Shown in pieces: positions 26,661 to 33,589 of a DNA stretch of 64,000 bases (positions are counted from its first letter, which is position 1; every line of letters begins with the position of its first letter). The stretch spans positions 372,001 through 436,000 of the forward strand of contig NZ_CP175699.1 of the NCBI RefSeq assembly GCF_046097095.1, written 5' to 3'. Both the position numbers and the translations under genes were made by a program. The notes below the pieces were generated by a model. It did not search any database and was not told the DNA's origin. It saw only the letters and a list, made by a program, of their open reading frames with translations. Source of the stretch: Natrinema sp046097095 (GTDB lineage: Archaea; Halobacteriota; Halobacteria; Halobacteriales; Natrialbaceae).

Positions 26661-26704
26661 GTTAACCAACAGATTGGGGATACCACTCGGAACTGTTGGT
26701 TAAC
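26661..26704. repeat. 44-bp inverted repeat, copy 2
   Basis: GTTAACCAACAG (26661-26672), 20-bp spacer, CTGTTGGTTAAC (26693-26704): perfect 12-bp arms. Same arms and spacing as 1807-1850, with unrelated spacer. It lies between the start of the pseudogene at 26551 and the end of the broken gene 26801-27105. Confidence 0.75.
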
Positions 26705-26800
26705 GTTAGTCTCCCTTCTTCAGAACTGCAGAAGAGACCCAACTCAAAGGTAGATACAAAGAGTCTACCTCCGACGAGCGGCTCGGTTGAGTACGTTAGT

Positions 26801-27105
26801 TTACTCCCCGCTGTTGCGGTGCTCAGGATCAAGCCGAGCATATGCATCTGCGGTGGCACCCAGTTCAGTGAGCGAACTGTTGAGCGTCATCGGTTCGGGG
26901 AGTCGCTCATTAATCTCGCGAAGGGCTTGTTCGGCCTCGAGGAGCGCCTCGTGAAGATCGTCGATGGGAACATGACCGCCATCGACGGCGTCACGTTCCA
27001 GCTGGTACCCCTGATTACCGTACTCCGAGTCGGGAATCGGATCATCGAACCGAGTGCTCGGTCGAATCCGGGGATGTCGTGTGGATCAGGATCATCTGGT
27101 GTCAT
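26801..27105 (-). pseudogene. frameshifted acidic protein, end of small operon
   Basis: ATG 27103-27105 overlaps the previous stop (ATGA). The first frame gives MTPDDPDPHDIPGFDRALG. From about 27050 the sense continues in another frame (FDDPIPDSEYGNQGYQLERD, EALLEAEQALREINERLPEP) to TAA 26801-26803. A single-base indel near 27050 explains it. Intact length would be ~100 aa. Unknown function. Confidence 0.55.
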
Positions 27106-27302
27106 CGGTTAAGCACCTCGACGTCGGGATTTATACCGGCTGGCCCAGCGACCGCTTTCGCACGCTCGAGTTCACGGCGTTCTCGCTGGGCCTGACGGTC
27201 GAGTGCGGCTGCTCGCTGACAGCGTCTGATTCCCGCTTCGTCGCGGGTGCTATCGTCATCGATCGTGAAGCGCTTGCCACGGTGGTCGATCTGCTCGAGC
27301 AT
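27102..27302 (-). CDS. small basic helical protein
   Basis: 66 aa (MLEQIDHRGKRFTIDDDSTR, then a long Arg/Ala/Glu helix). Its ATG overlaps the upstream TGA (TGATG) and its TGA overlaps the next ATG. Third gene of an operon of tiny genes 27531-26801. Possibly nucleic-acid binding by charge; no family. Confidence 0.55.
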   Translation of the reverse strand: MLEQIDHRGKRFTIDDDSTRDEAGIRRCQRAAALDRQAQRERRELERAKAVAGPAGINPDVEVLNR

Positions 27303-27457
27303 CAGTACGTGTCCTCCTGAGCCGCGTCTCGAGCGTCCGCTTGCAGGTGGTCGTACCGAACCTCACAACTGTCCGAACAGAACCGGCCAGCGTATCCTGT
27401 CCGATCGCGAGTGCGTGCCGAACAATTTTGCATTCGGCACGCATTGCGATTGGTCAT
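27302..27457 (-). CDS. tiny zinc-finger protein
   Basis: 51 aa from ATG 27455-27457 (MTNRNACRMQNCSARTRDR). Cys spacing C-x4-C ... FCSDSCEVRYDHL gives a four-Cys zinc site like small haloarchaeal zinc fingers that begin CR-x-x-x-C and end RFCS-x-x-C. Overlaps both neighbours by 3-4 nt, which supports translation. Confidence 0.6.
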   Translation of the reverse strand: MTNRNACRMQNCSARTRDRTGYAGRFCSDSCEVRYDHLQADARDAAQEDTY

Positions 27458-27531
27458 CTGGCGATACCTCGCTTCAGGAACCGAGTCGTCTCAGCATTTG
27501 GTGACGCTGTTGCTACATCAGCTGTTCTCAT
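27454..27531 (-). CDS. 25-aa leader-type ORF
   Basis: ATG 27529-27531 to TGA 27454-27456, overlapping the zinc-finger start by 4 nt (ATGA) and lying ~27 nt after a GC hairpin leader. Sequence MRTADVATASPNAETTRFLK... The overlap and leader suggest it is translated and couples the operon, but it may be a truncated gene. Confidence 0.35.
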   Translation of the reverse strand: MRTADVATASPNAETTRFLKRGIAR

Positions 27532-27557
27532 GAATTGCTGCGGTGAACTTCATTGAG

Positions 27558-27580
27558 CCCCCGCACCCCTTCCGGGGGCG
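27558..27580 (-). promoter_or_regulatory. GC hairpin leader
   Basis: Minus strand CGCCCCCGGAAGGGGTGCGGGGG, the closest match to the leader at 2361-2385. It precedes the operon of tiny genes 27531-26801. Confidence 0.45.
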
Positions 27581-27618
27581 ACAAACCATCTTGAGCGAAC
27601 GACCAGTTCAACCCGCAG

Positions 27619-28180
27619 TCACCGGTTGAACGTCCCATCCGGAGCAGGGGTGATCCCAGTTCGGATCTCGAGATCAACGGGTCTGAGATGCTTACAGCCA
27701 CCGACTGGCTGGCGTTGTTCACAATCTGGACAGGTACACGTCTCTGCCTCAATATCGACCGTGTAGGTGTTCCTACTCTCACTGACAACCTCGTAGGTTG
27801 AGCCCACGCTGGCGAAGCAAACGTCCATATCCTCGCTCAGTGCCCGGCGGGTTCGCGGCTCGTCGATCGAGTAGCCACCTGCCTCAAGCGGAGTCGGTGG
27901 GTCTGGTGTCTCGCAGGGATCGCTGAACTCGCGACGGCGGTTTCGTTCTTGGCCACAGTCCCGGCAGTGCCAGTAGCGCGTTCGGTACTCGTATCCATCG
28001 GTGAGGTCGATCTCGTATGGTGTTGGTTCCGTGCCGGGTAGCTACTCGTCGACGGCAACAAGTTCGTGTCCATTCAGTCGAGCGACGTCGCCGGAATACC
28101 GTCGCTCTCGGTCGCTGGTGTTGCAGTTCTGGTGGTGTTCCTGGTGTTGCTTGTGTTGGATCGGTCGATCTGTACTCATG
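27619..28180 (-). pseudogene. SWIM/zinc-ribbon protein with frameshift and amber codon
   Basis: Starts ATG 28178-28180 (MSTDRPIQHKQHQ). An extra G near 28137 shifts the frame; the correct frame then carries YSGDVARLNGHELVAVDE, TAG at 28042-28044, and continues in frame with LPGTEPTPYEID, CRDCGQERNRR and, near the end, CTCPDCEQRQPVGGCKHL, a SWIM-type C-x-C...C-x-H zinc site. The last 69 codons (ATG 27826-27828) are intact and could be made alone. Two independent lesions show real decay. A degenerate hairpin leader lies at 28208-28222. Confidence 0.6.
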
Positions 28181-28341
28181 GATAATCTCGAGGCACACGT
28201 GGTCGCGCCTCACCCCTTAGACGCAAAATGATCAACTCCTTCGAGGAGGAGTTCGCGTTCTTCCTCGAGCGGGGGTATTTTTATGGAATCGACGCTGCGC
28301 TCTGCGTCATTCTCCCAGCTTCGGAGTGAGAATATTGGCCA

Positions 28342-28635
28342 TTATTCAGACGAGGTGCAAAAGTTGCTCACGTACTGGTCTTCCCACTCTCGTCGAGCTT
28401 CGAGTTCCCGCTGGCCGCGAGCCGTGACCGTATAGTAATTCGTTCGGCGATCGAGTTCCCCCTTCTCGACGAGGCCCTTGTCGACAATTTCATCGAGATT
28501 CGGATAGAGCCGGCCGTGATGGATTTCCTTCTCGTAGTACTCCTCGAGTTCGTCTTCGACTGCGAGTCCGTGTGGATCACCCTGGCCGGCTATCACGTAG
28601 AGCAGATCACGTTGGAATGCGGTAAGATCGTACAT
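28342..28635 (-). CDS. PadR-family winged-helix regulator
   Basis: 97 aa from ATG 28633-28635 (MYDLTAFQRDLLYVIAG), a typical haloarchaeal PadR start. Winged-helix core with HHGRLYPNLDEIVDKGLVEKG and YYTVTARGQREL (wing then recognition of RG-x-x-EL), ending in a short helix. Complete. Expected to be a transcription repressor; no obvious target operon beside it. Confidence 0.85.
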   Translation of the reverse strand: MYDLTAFQRDLLYVIAGQGDPHGLAVEDELEEYYEKEIHHGRLYPNLDEIVDKGLVEKGELDRRTNYYTVTARGQRELEARREWEDQYVSNFCTSSE

Positions 28636-28754
28636 ATCGTGGTTAATGAATATGACTATATGACCGTTTCGATAGAGGTGAAAGAAATCACGTTTCAGGG
28701 ACAGCAGGTGTGGCAAGCAAGTATCTCATCCTGCCAAAACCACAGCGAGAGAAA

Positions 28755-29289
28755 CTATTCTGGAGTATACTCGTCAGGAAGAGCATCACTAACACTTTCA
28801 ACTGGTGCATAGTAACTGCATTCATCAATCCAGGTTGTGAGCCAACTGTCAGCTGTCTCGACAGTGAGATCCTCCCGTACAACACCACGAACGAGTATCC
28901 CAATAGAACCCGTAAGTTCAATCTCGTATGTAGAAGCAAGGTTCCGGGCTGCACTGTCATCGGTCACGAGTGTTCCGCTCGTTTGATCGGCAACAACGAA
29001 TGCCTCTGCCTCATCTGGATCGAGTTGGTCTCGAATCCTTGGATACGCTTGCTCGAGTTGTTCTGTTGCACTCTGCTCGAGAGGAATTTGTCCAGTCTCA
29101 ATGGCCTCGAGTGCGTTCTCGAGATACGGATATCCAATTCTCGGTACCGCGTTGAAGTTCCCGTTCAACGGCAGGGACGGTCGTTAGATTCTCGAGCACC
29201 GACGTAAGCCACGTTACCGAGTCAGTGCTCGTGAAGTTGCTCAATACTGTTGCATCAAGAACAACTGGCGGCGAAAACGACTCGCTCAT
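28755..29289 (-). pseudogene. PIN-domain toxin, frameshifted
   Basis: ATG 29287-29289 (MSESFSPPVVLDATVLSNF) carries the first acidic PIN residue in VLDATVLSNF. Near 29140 an extra base shifts sense into the frame holding GYPYLENALEAIETG, DPDEAEAFVVAD and GTLVTDDSAARNLA (the other PIN acids) to 28755. Complete ~175-aa PIN (DUF3368-like) protein apart from one indel. It overlaps the intact UPF0175 antitoxin gene upstream. Probably inactive, although a 137-codon downstream frame remains open. Confidence 0.7.
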
Positions 29290-29569
29290 TCGATGTCGAG
29301 TGCTGTCTCGCCTCGTTCTCGAGATCGTCCATGGTCTGTGGGCCAAGGCGAACCTCAACACCGGCCTCAGTGAGAATCTCTTTCATCTCCCAGCGGGTGA
29401 CGTCAGCCCGCTCTGCAGCCTTCCCAAGGGAGATTTCACCGAGCACGTAGAGCCCGATCGTGGTCGCGAGCTCCTCAGTGTGATCGACATGGGGGCTGTG
29501 ACGATCGGTTGCTATGGGTCTAGGTGAATACTCGAGCGGCAGTATCATTAGTGTGTCCTCGTCTGGCAT
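29255..29569 (-). CDS. UPF0175-family antitoxin
   Basis: 104 aa. Core TIGLYVLGEISLGKAAERAD and TRWEMKEILTEAGVEVRLGP is the UPF0175 helix-turn-helix pattern known to pair with PIN-domain proteins. Its end overlaps the PIN gene start by 35 nt. The antitoxin is intact while its toxin is frameshifted. Confidence 0.75.
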   Translation of the reverse strand: MPDEDTLMILPLEYSPRPIATDRHSPHVDHTEELATTIGLYVLGEISLGKAAERADVTRWEMKEILTEAGVEVRLGPQTMDDLENEARQHSTSNERVVFAASCS

Positions 29570-29681
29570 CGTCGATTCGAGTTGACTGGCAATTCCTGAA
29601 TATGCCTGTAGTGTGTGTTTCGAGCGGCTGCTGCTCCATACTACGAGTGCCCGGCTCGGCTATTAATCTAAGAAACGAGGA

Positions 29682-29901
29682 CTAGTCAGTTGAGATGAGT
29701 AGCGTCGCATATGGAAGGACGTCAAGTCTGAAACTCCGCGCGAGCGTGGCAGTCGTCTCATCATACGTGAAGACAAAGTTGGCCTCGTACGTAGACTCCA
29801 AGAACGAGTGTGGCTTCTATGATGTTGAACGCGGTCATCTCACGCTCTTCGTATAACTGCGTTGGAGTCAGAAAGACTTCTGTTGGCGTATTCGAGAGCA
29901 T
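29682..29901 (-). pseudogene. frameshifted small gene
   Basis: ATG 29899-29901 gives MLSNTPTEVFLTPTQLYEER and MTAFNIIEATLVLGV. Near 29785 the sense moves to another frame (YEANFVFTYDETTATLARSF, VLPYATLLISTD) ending TAG 29682-29684. One indel explains it; intact length ~75 aa. Unknown function. Confidence 0.45.
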
Positions 29902-30054
29902 GGTACATACCTGATCACGATTCGGTTCGAAAAAGCGATCAATGACTTGCTAGTGTCGTACTGATCAGTGGTCAGTCGATCGAGCCAGTAACGCTTCTTT
30001 CCCAAGAAGACAGTCGATTTGATATCAGCTAGGCAGTTCCCACGGCTGTGAGGT

Positions 30055-30348
30055 TCAATCGTCCGCTGAATATGCCCCATCTCGCTTTCGAACACTCTCT
30101 ACGCGTAGGATGCGTTCTTCCGATCGGAGTCGACACCCCAGTCGGTAGGTCCCGACTCGTAATTTCTTGTATGGCGAATTAGTCAATGGCTCGAGAAAGT
30201 CAGCTGGCTCGCGCCACTCGGAGGACACGACATCATCGAGTTTCGTGATGATCCGGTCCTGCGTTTCTGTGGGGAGCTGCGCAAGTTGGTCTTCCGCTCG
30301 AGACGAAAATGCCCAGTCCCAATCGTCGTCACTCGCCGTCGGACCCAT
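30055..30348 (-). CDS. RelE/ParE-type toxin
   Basis: 97 aa from ATG 30346-30348 (MGPTASDDDWDWAFSSRAEDQLAQL). RelE fold signature: helix with AEDQLAQLPTETQDRI, then LEPLTNSPYKKLRVGTYRLGCRL and a final strand with RILRVESVRKRDGAY. The start is placed inside the antitoxin 3' end (20-nt overlap), as usual for these pairs. Complete; presumably inhibits translation or gyrase, depending on subtype. Confidence 0.8.
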   Translation of the reverse strand: MGPTASDDDWDWAFSSRAEDQLAQLPTETQDRIITKLDDVVSSEWREPADFLEPLTNSPYKKLRVGTYRLGCRLRSEERILRVESVRKRDGAYSADD

Positions 30349-30604
30349 ATGCTGCTCTGATTTCCTCGCTCGAGCGGCTCTCACCGTCATCAAACTGTGC
30401 TTCACTAATTGCAAGGTCCTTCCAGAACCCTGCACCCTCTGGATGATTCACTGACTCTCGCAGTGCGTAGCGAATAAACTCACTTCGGCTATTGAATCCC
30501 CGCTCGCGCCACGTCTCGTCAACGACTTCGCGGAACGACTGGGAAATCCGAAGGTTGATTCGTTCAATCTCAGGATCTCCATTGTTGGGTTCAGCTTCAG
30601 ACAT
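30329..30604 (-). CDS. ribbon-helix-helix antitoxin
   Basis: 91 aa from ATG 30602-30604 (MSEAEPNNGDPEIERINLRIS). RHH: strand IERINLRIS, helix QSFREVVDETW, helix SRSEFIRYALRESV, then an acidic toxin-binding tail. Overlaps the RelE/ParE gene by 20 nt. Likely autoregulates the pair. Confidence 0.8.
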   Translation of the reverse strand: MSEAEPNNGDPEIERINLRISQSFREVVDETWRERGFNSRSEFIRYALRESVNHPEGAGFWKDLAISEAQFDDGESRSSEEIRAAYGSDGE

Positions 30605-30737
30605 ACGCTTGTACGTTCGTAGTACACACACAAAACAGTACCGTCGAGGTTGCCGGAATCAGATCATAGCTATACCTCACGATCGGTCCGTACAACCACA
30701 CAATGCGTTGTTCGTCTCTCTGGTTGGTTACAGTCAT
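30597..30737 (-). CDS. truncated gene of the MT-x-x-NQ leader family
   Basis: 46 aa from ATG 30735-30737 (MTVTNQRDEQRIVWLYGP ... YDLIPAT), directly after a GC hairpin leader. The first ~30 residues parallel gene 26159 (MTEINQIDDQRTVWVDGP ... YDPIPAT). After that the sequence runs into the antitoxin start region and stops, so the body of the gene has been lost. Possibly still translated as a short peptide. Confidence 0.45.
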   Translation of the reverse strand: MTVTNQRDEQRIVWLYGPIVRYSYDLIPATSTVLFCVCTTNVQAYV

Positions 30738-30741
30738 CGTT

Positions 30742-30773
30742 GTACTCCTCACCCCTTCGGGGAGTCGATAAAA
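30742..30773 (-). promoter_or_regulatory. GC hairpin leader
   Basis: Minus strand TTTTATCGACTCCCCGAAGG followed by GGTGAGGAGTAC: perfect CTCCCC-GAA-GGGGTGAG stem-loop, 5 nt before ATG 30737. The G-arm is a good anti-16S match. This is the cleanest copy of the family. Confidence 0.5.
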
Positions 30774-30798
30774 CCGTCCGAGTGCGTTGGAATGGACC

Positions 30799-30868
30799 TC
30801 AGTTGTCCTCTCCGATGAACCGCCGTGCACGATCTCAGATCGAGTTATCATCAGCACCCGCCCCGCCG
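30799..30868 (-). pseudogene. duplicated tail of the PrimPol-like gene
   Basis: Minus strand encodes ADDNSI-stop-DRARRFIGEDN-stop, matching the last residues of the gene 33590-34849 (DSDSIWGRARRFVGDNN); the Trp codon is TGA here. The similarity continues into the hairpin leader that follows, so a block containing gene tail plus leader was duplicated and has diverged. Confidence 0.6.
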
Positions 30869-30918
30869 GGCAGGCTGCCAAACTGTATAACGCACTCGAA
30901 TTCGACGAGCTATCTGCC

Positions 30919-31448
30919 TCAAATTAACCGCATCGAGTCACTGGAATCATCTCCGATGATGTCTGTCAATCCGTAGACGGAGATCACATCAGTATAGCCC
31001 TGTGCAGTGACCGCGTTTTCGACCCCTTTTCGAGCTGGCTTATCATCGGTCAGTACGACCACGCGCTCTGTCGAGGATCTCTGACGTACTGGATAGCCAG
31101 CCCTGCGAGAATCACATCCGTCTTTTCGACCTCGTGTTCGGGCTTGCCGGTTTCGTTTGCGATCGTTCTCGTGGCGATATCGCTTGCTGCGACCGCATCA
31201 CCATCTGTCGGAGAGGGTGCATCGATGATTTCGGCCCATCCTTCATCAAGAGCCGTCCGCACACGATCCGTCTCTGACCCGCCAAGCTCTCCAATAACGC
31301 GCTGGGGGAGTTTGCACACGACATCAGCGTTCCGGACAGTGCTCCGAAACCGTGCGTATCTCGGATTTGATGGGTGTCTGATGGCAAAGAAGATGTTTGC
31401 ATCGACGAAGACGTCCTGTTCGGAAGAGAGTGGATTACCTCGGCTCAT
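30919..31448 (-). pseudogene. PIN-domain toxin, frameshifted near its end
   Basis: ATG 31446-31448; DVFVDANIFFAIRHP carries the first PIN acid, and EVEKTDVILAGLAIQYV the third-motif Asp. Just after, near 31085, a one-base indel moves sense to another frame (RVVVLTDDKPARKGVENAV, GYTDVISVYGL) ending TGA 30919-30921. In the first frame the protein ends early with SAWSY. It follows the wHTH gene 31458-32180 by 9 nt and is its toxin partner. Confidence 0.65.
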
Positions 31449-31457
31449 TCAACGGCC

Positions 31458-32180
31458 TCATTCGGGGGAATCAGACTCTGTCGGGGCACCGTCTACCTCA
31501 TCAAGGGAAGGAAGATCCATCTGATCATGAACGTCCGGAAATAGATGCTCGAAGAACGGATCATGCGTTCGGCCAACAGTCAGCAATGGCTCGAGCGCAT
31601 AGATGATCATCATCGCTTCGGTGTCGCGAACGTCGATATCGGTCGCGACCATTCGTTGGGTCGTCTTCCCAGCAAAGTGCAGCCCTGCACCTCGCAGCGC
31701 AGCGACGAGTTTGCCAGCACCGTAGCGGTCCATGAAATACTCGACATCCTCGTCAATTTCCTGGAGTGCAAGTGCGTGCAGGACCGTCGGCGTGATGACG
31801 ATGGGGACGTACTGCTCGACGATGATGATCGGATCGGCCGTCAATTGCTGCGGACGTGTCGAGTCATCTCGATCGACGAGACCGAGGTCGACGAGTTGGT
31901 CAACGTACTCATAGGTCGTCGATTTCGATAGTTCGAGACCGTCCATAATCTCCGGTGGCGAAACGGGCCCCCAATAGCAAACGTAGACGTACACACGAGC
32001 CAGCGCTGGCTGGTTGAGCAACTGCACGACTGTCTCGAGTCTGGGCGCGTTCTGGGCAAGCGCTGCCGGGTCGAGCGTCTCTTCGTCCATGATATCTGTC
32101 GGTGGTGGATCCAACGCGTCAATCCCACCGTCGGGACGAATGCGATCCATATCGGTCATATCCGCTTGTTCGAAGTCCAT
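31458..32180 (-). CDS. winged-helix antitoxin/regulator (DUF7437-like) paired with PIN gene
   Basis: 240 aa. After an acidic N-terminus (~1-50), a winged helix (ARVYVYVCYWGPVSPPEIMD, LSKSTTYEYVDQLVDLGLVD) and a C-terminal helical domain (~115-215) with DVEYFMDRYGAGKLVAALRG. I recall this layout as the haloarchaeal wHTH-DUF7437 proteins found next to PIN genes. Intact, 9 nt upstream of the frameshifted PIN gene. Expected to repress the pair. Confidence 0.7.
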   Translation of the reverse strand: MDFEQADMTDMDRIRPDGGIDALDPPPTDIMDEETLDPAALAQNAPRLETVVQLLNQPALARVYVYVCYWGPVSPPEIMDGLELSKSTTYEYVDQLVDLGLVDRDDSTRPQQLTADPIIIVEQYVPIVITPTVLHALALQEIDEDVEYFMDRYGAGKLVAALRGAGLHFAGKTTQRMVATDIDVRDTEAMMIIYALEPLLTVGRTHDPFFEHLFPDVHDQMDLPSLDEVDGAPTESDSPE

Positions 32181-32249
32181 GTACTTCAGACTAGCGCCAA
32201 CTCTTTTCTACTTGTGGGAGACTATCTTTCTGCGAGGAGAGAATCCGCC

Positions 32250-32969
32250 CGGAAGGGTGGGAGTGAATCCGACACTTCCTCTACAATTTACCGACTCGGC
32301 AGGCGACGAAGTGGCAGGCATCGACCTCGGTATCACGAACATCGCCACGGTCGCATTCCCCGATGAATATGTCCTGTACCCCGGGAACTCGCTCAAGCAG
32401 GACAAGCACTACTTCACCCGCACACAGTACGACACGGAAGGCGAGAACGGCCCATCGGAGAAGTCGATGTGGGCACGCAGGAAACTCGCTGACCGTGAAA
32501 TGCACTTCTACCACACGCTTACGGACACCATCATCACCGAGTGTGTCGAACGGAACGTGGGAACGCTCGCAGTGAGTTGGCCCGAAGACGTGCGTGAATC
32601 AGACTGGGGCAAAACAGGCAACAAGAAGTTCACTCAGGGGCGTTTGACCGCATTTACCAGTATCTCGAATATAATGGCGGGATACGCGGTGTTGAGGTGC
32701 TGAAGGAAAACGAGTGGAACACCAGTAAGACCTGTTCACGATGTGGTGACGACACGAAGTCGAACCGTGTCGAACGTGGCCTGTACGTCTGCTTGTCGTG
32801 TGAGTTGGTGGCCAACGCGGATTGTAACGGGGCGGAGAACATGCGCCAGAAGATAACTCCAAGTCCTCATGGGGAGGATAGGGGTAACGGCTGTGTGGCA
32901 CAGCCATCGGTACACCTGTTCGACCGCGAGAGCGGGACGTTCAAGGCCAGAGAACAGGTCGTGTCGTAG
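32250..32969 (+). pseudogene. truncated, frameshifted TnpB (IS200/IS605, IS1341-type)
   Basis: First part carries the RuvC motif AGIDLGITNIATVAF and later CVERNVGTLAVSWPEDV (second catalytic region). Near 32630 an extra base breaks the frame; the shifted frame gives HSGAFDRIYQYLEYNGG and then LKENEWNTSKTCSRCGDDTK with a second CxxC, the TnpB zinc ribbon, plus NADCNGAENM (third RuvC Asp). The N-terminal ~150 residues are absent. Ends TAG 32967-32969. Inactive nuclease/transposase remnant. Confidence 0.75.
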
Positions 32970-32999
32970 ACCGGCAAATATCCCACCTGCGGTACGGGA

Positions 33000-33080
33000 A
33001 GCCTCGCCGTCGTCGGGCTCCGCCCGACTGCTTGAGGGAGCTTCGCTCCCTCTCCGTTTACGGCGAGGAGGATGTCACTT
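33000..33080 (+). repeat. right end of the TnpB element with twin hairpins
   Basis: Downstream of the tnpB stop: GTCGGGC-TCC-GCCCGAC (33012-33028) and GAGGGAGC-TTC-GCTCCCTC (33034-33052), then GAGGAGGATGTCAC (~33067-33080), which matches the arm of the solo palindrome at 20150-20187. In living elements this region gives the guide (omega/re) RNA and the transposon end; here it is a relic. Confidence 0.6.
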
Positions 33081-33092
33081 CTGGCGGAATTG

Positions 33093-33512
33093 CTAGAGTG
33101 GCTTGAGAACGAAGTGGTCACACCGACACGCCACATCTCGAGTCGGATCGGATGTCTCTGGACGCGACCTTGATAATCGGCTTACGAGTTCCGTTCGGAG
33201 TTCCTCTCGGCGAAGTATCTCAGTGTGGCAGCCGAGTCGAGCATTGTGGTGTCGCTTCAAGAAGAACTCTCCGTTGGAATCCGCTACAGTATACTGTGTT
33301 CGTTTTTGACCCCAGAGATGCGACGACCGGTACTCAGCGCTGATATTGCCATGTGTGAGTTCAACGAGCGCCCATTCGACGAACGAGAGTATCGACGGAG
33401 TGCTTCGATCATTCGGAATAGAGAGTTGAGGAACGCCGCAGGATCCCCCAATTGTACGGTTTTGGAGCGGTTCAGACTCAGTACTAACTGGTTGTGATTT
33501 CTGAGAACTCAT
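33093..33512 (-). CDS. hypothetical protein, probably truncated by the TnpB element
   Basis: 139 aa from ATG 33510-33512 (MSSQKSQPVSTESEPLQ), ~20 nt after a GC hairpin leader. Middle region ILSFVEWALVELTHG; basic C-terminus ending FVLKPL at TAG 33093-33095, only ~14 nt from the transposon end, so the natural 3' part may be lost. No family recognised. Confidence 0.45.
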   Translation of the reverse strand: MSSQKSQPVSTESEPLQNRTIGGSCGVPQLSIPNDRSTPSILSFVEWALVELTHGNISAEYRSSHLWGQKRTQYTVADSNGEFFLKRHHNARLGCHTEILRREELRTELVSRLSRSRPETSDPTRDVACRCDHFVLKPL

Positions 33513-33532
33513 GGTTCACAGGGAGAATGATG

Positions 33533-33564
33533 GTACTCCCTCGCCCCTCTGGGGGTCGATAAAC
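33533..33564 (-). promoter_or_regulatory. GC hairpin leader
   Basis: Minus strand TTTATCGACCCCC-AGA-GGGGCGAGGGAGTACC, the same module as 30742-30773, between the PrimPol gene end and ATG 33512. Confidence 0.45.
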
Positions 33565-33589
33565 CCGTCAGAGTGCTTTAGAAGTGGTC

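Noticed and set aside
29902..30054. Frame with GKKRYWLDRLTTDQ upstream of the broken small gene
   Set aside because: The codons look sensible over a short stretch, but there is no start, no family and no clear end; it may be a transposase relic.
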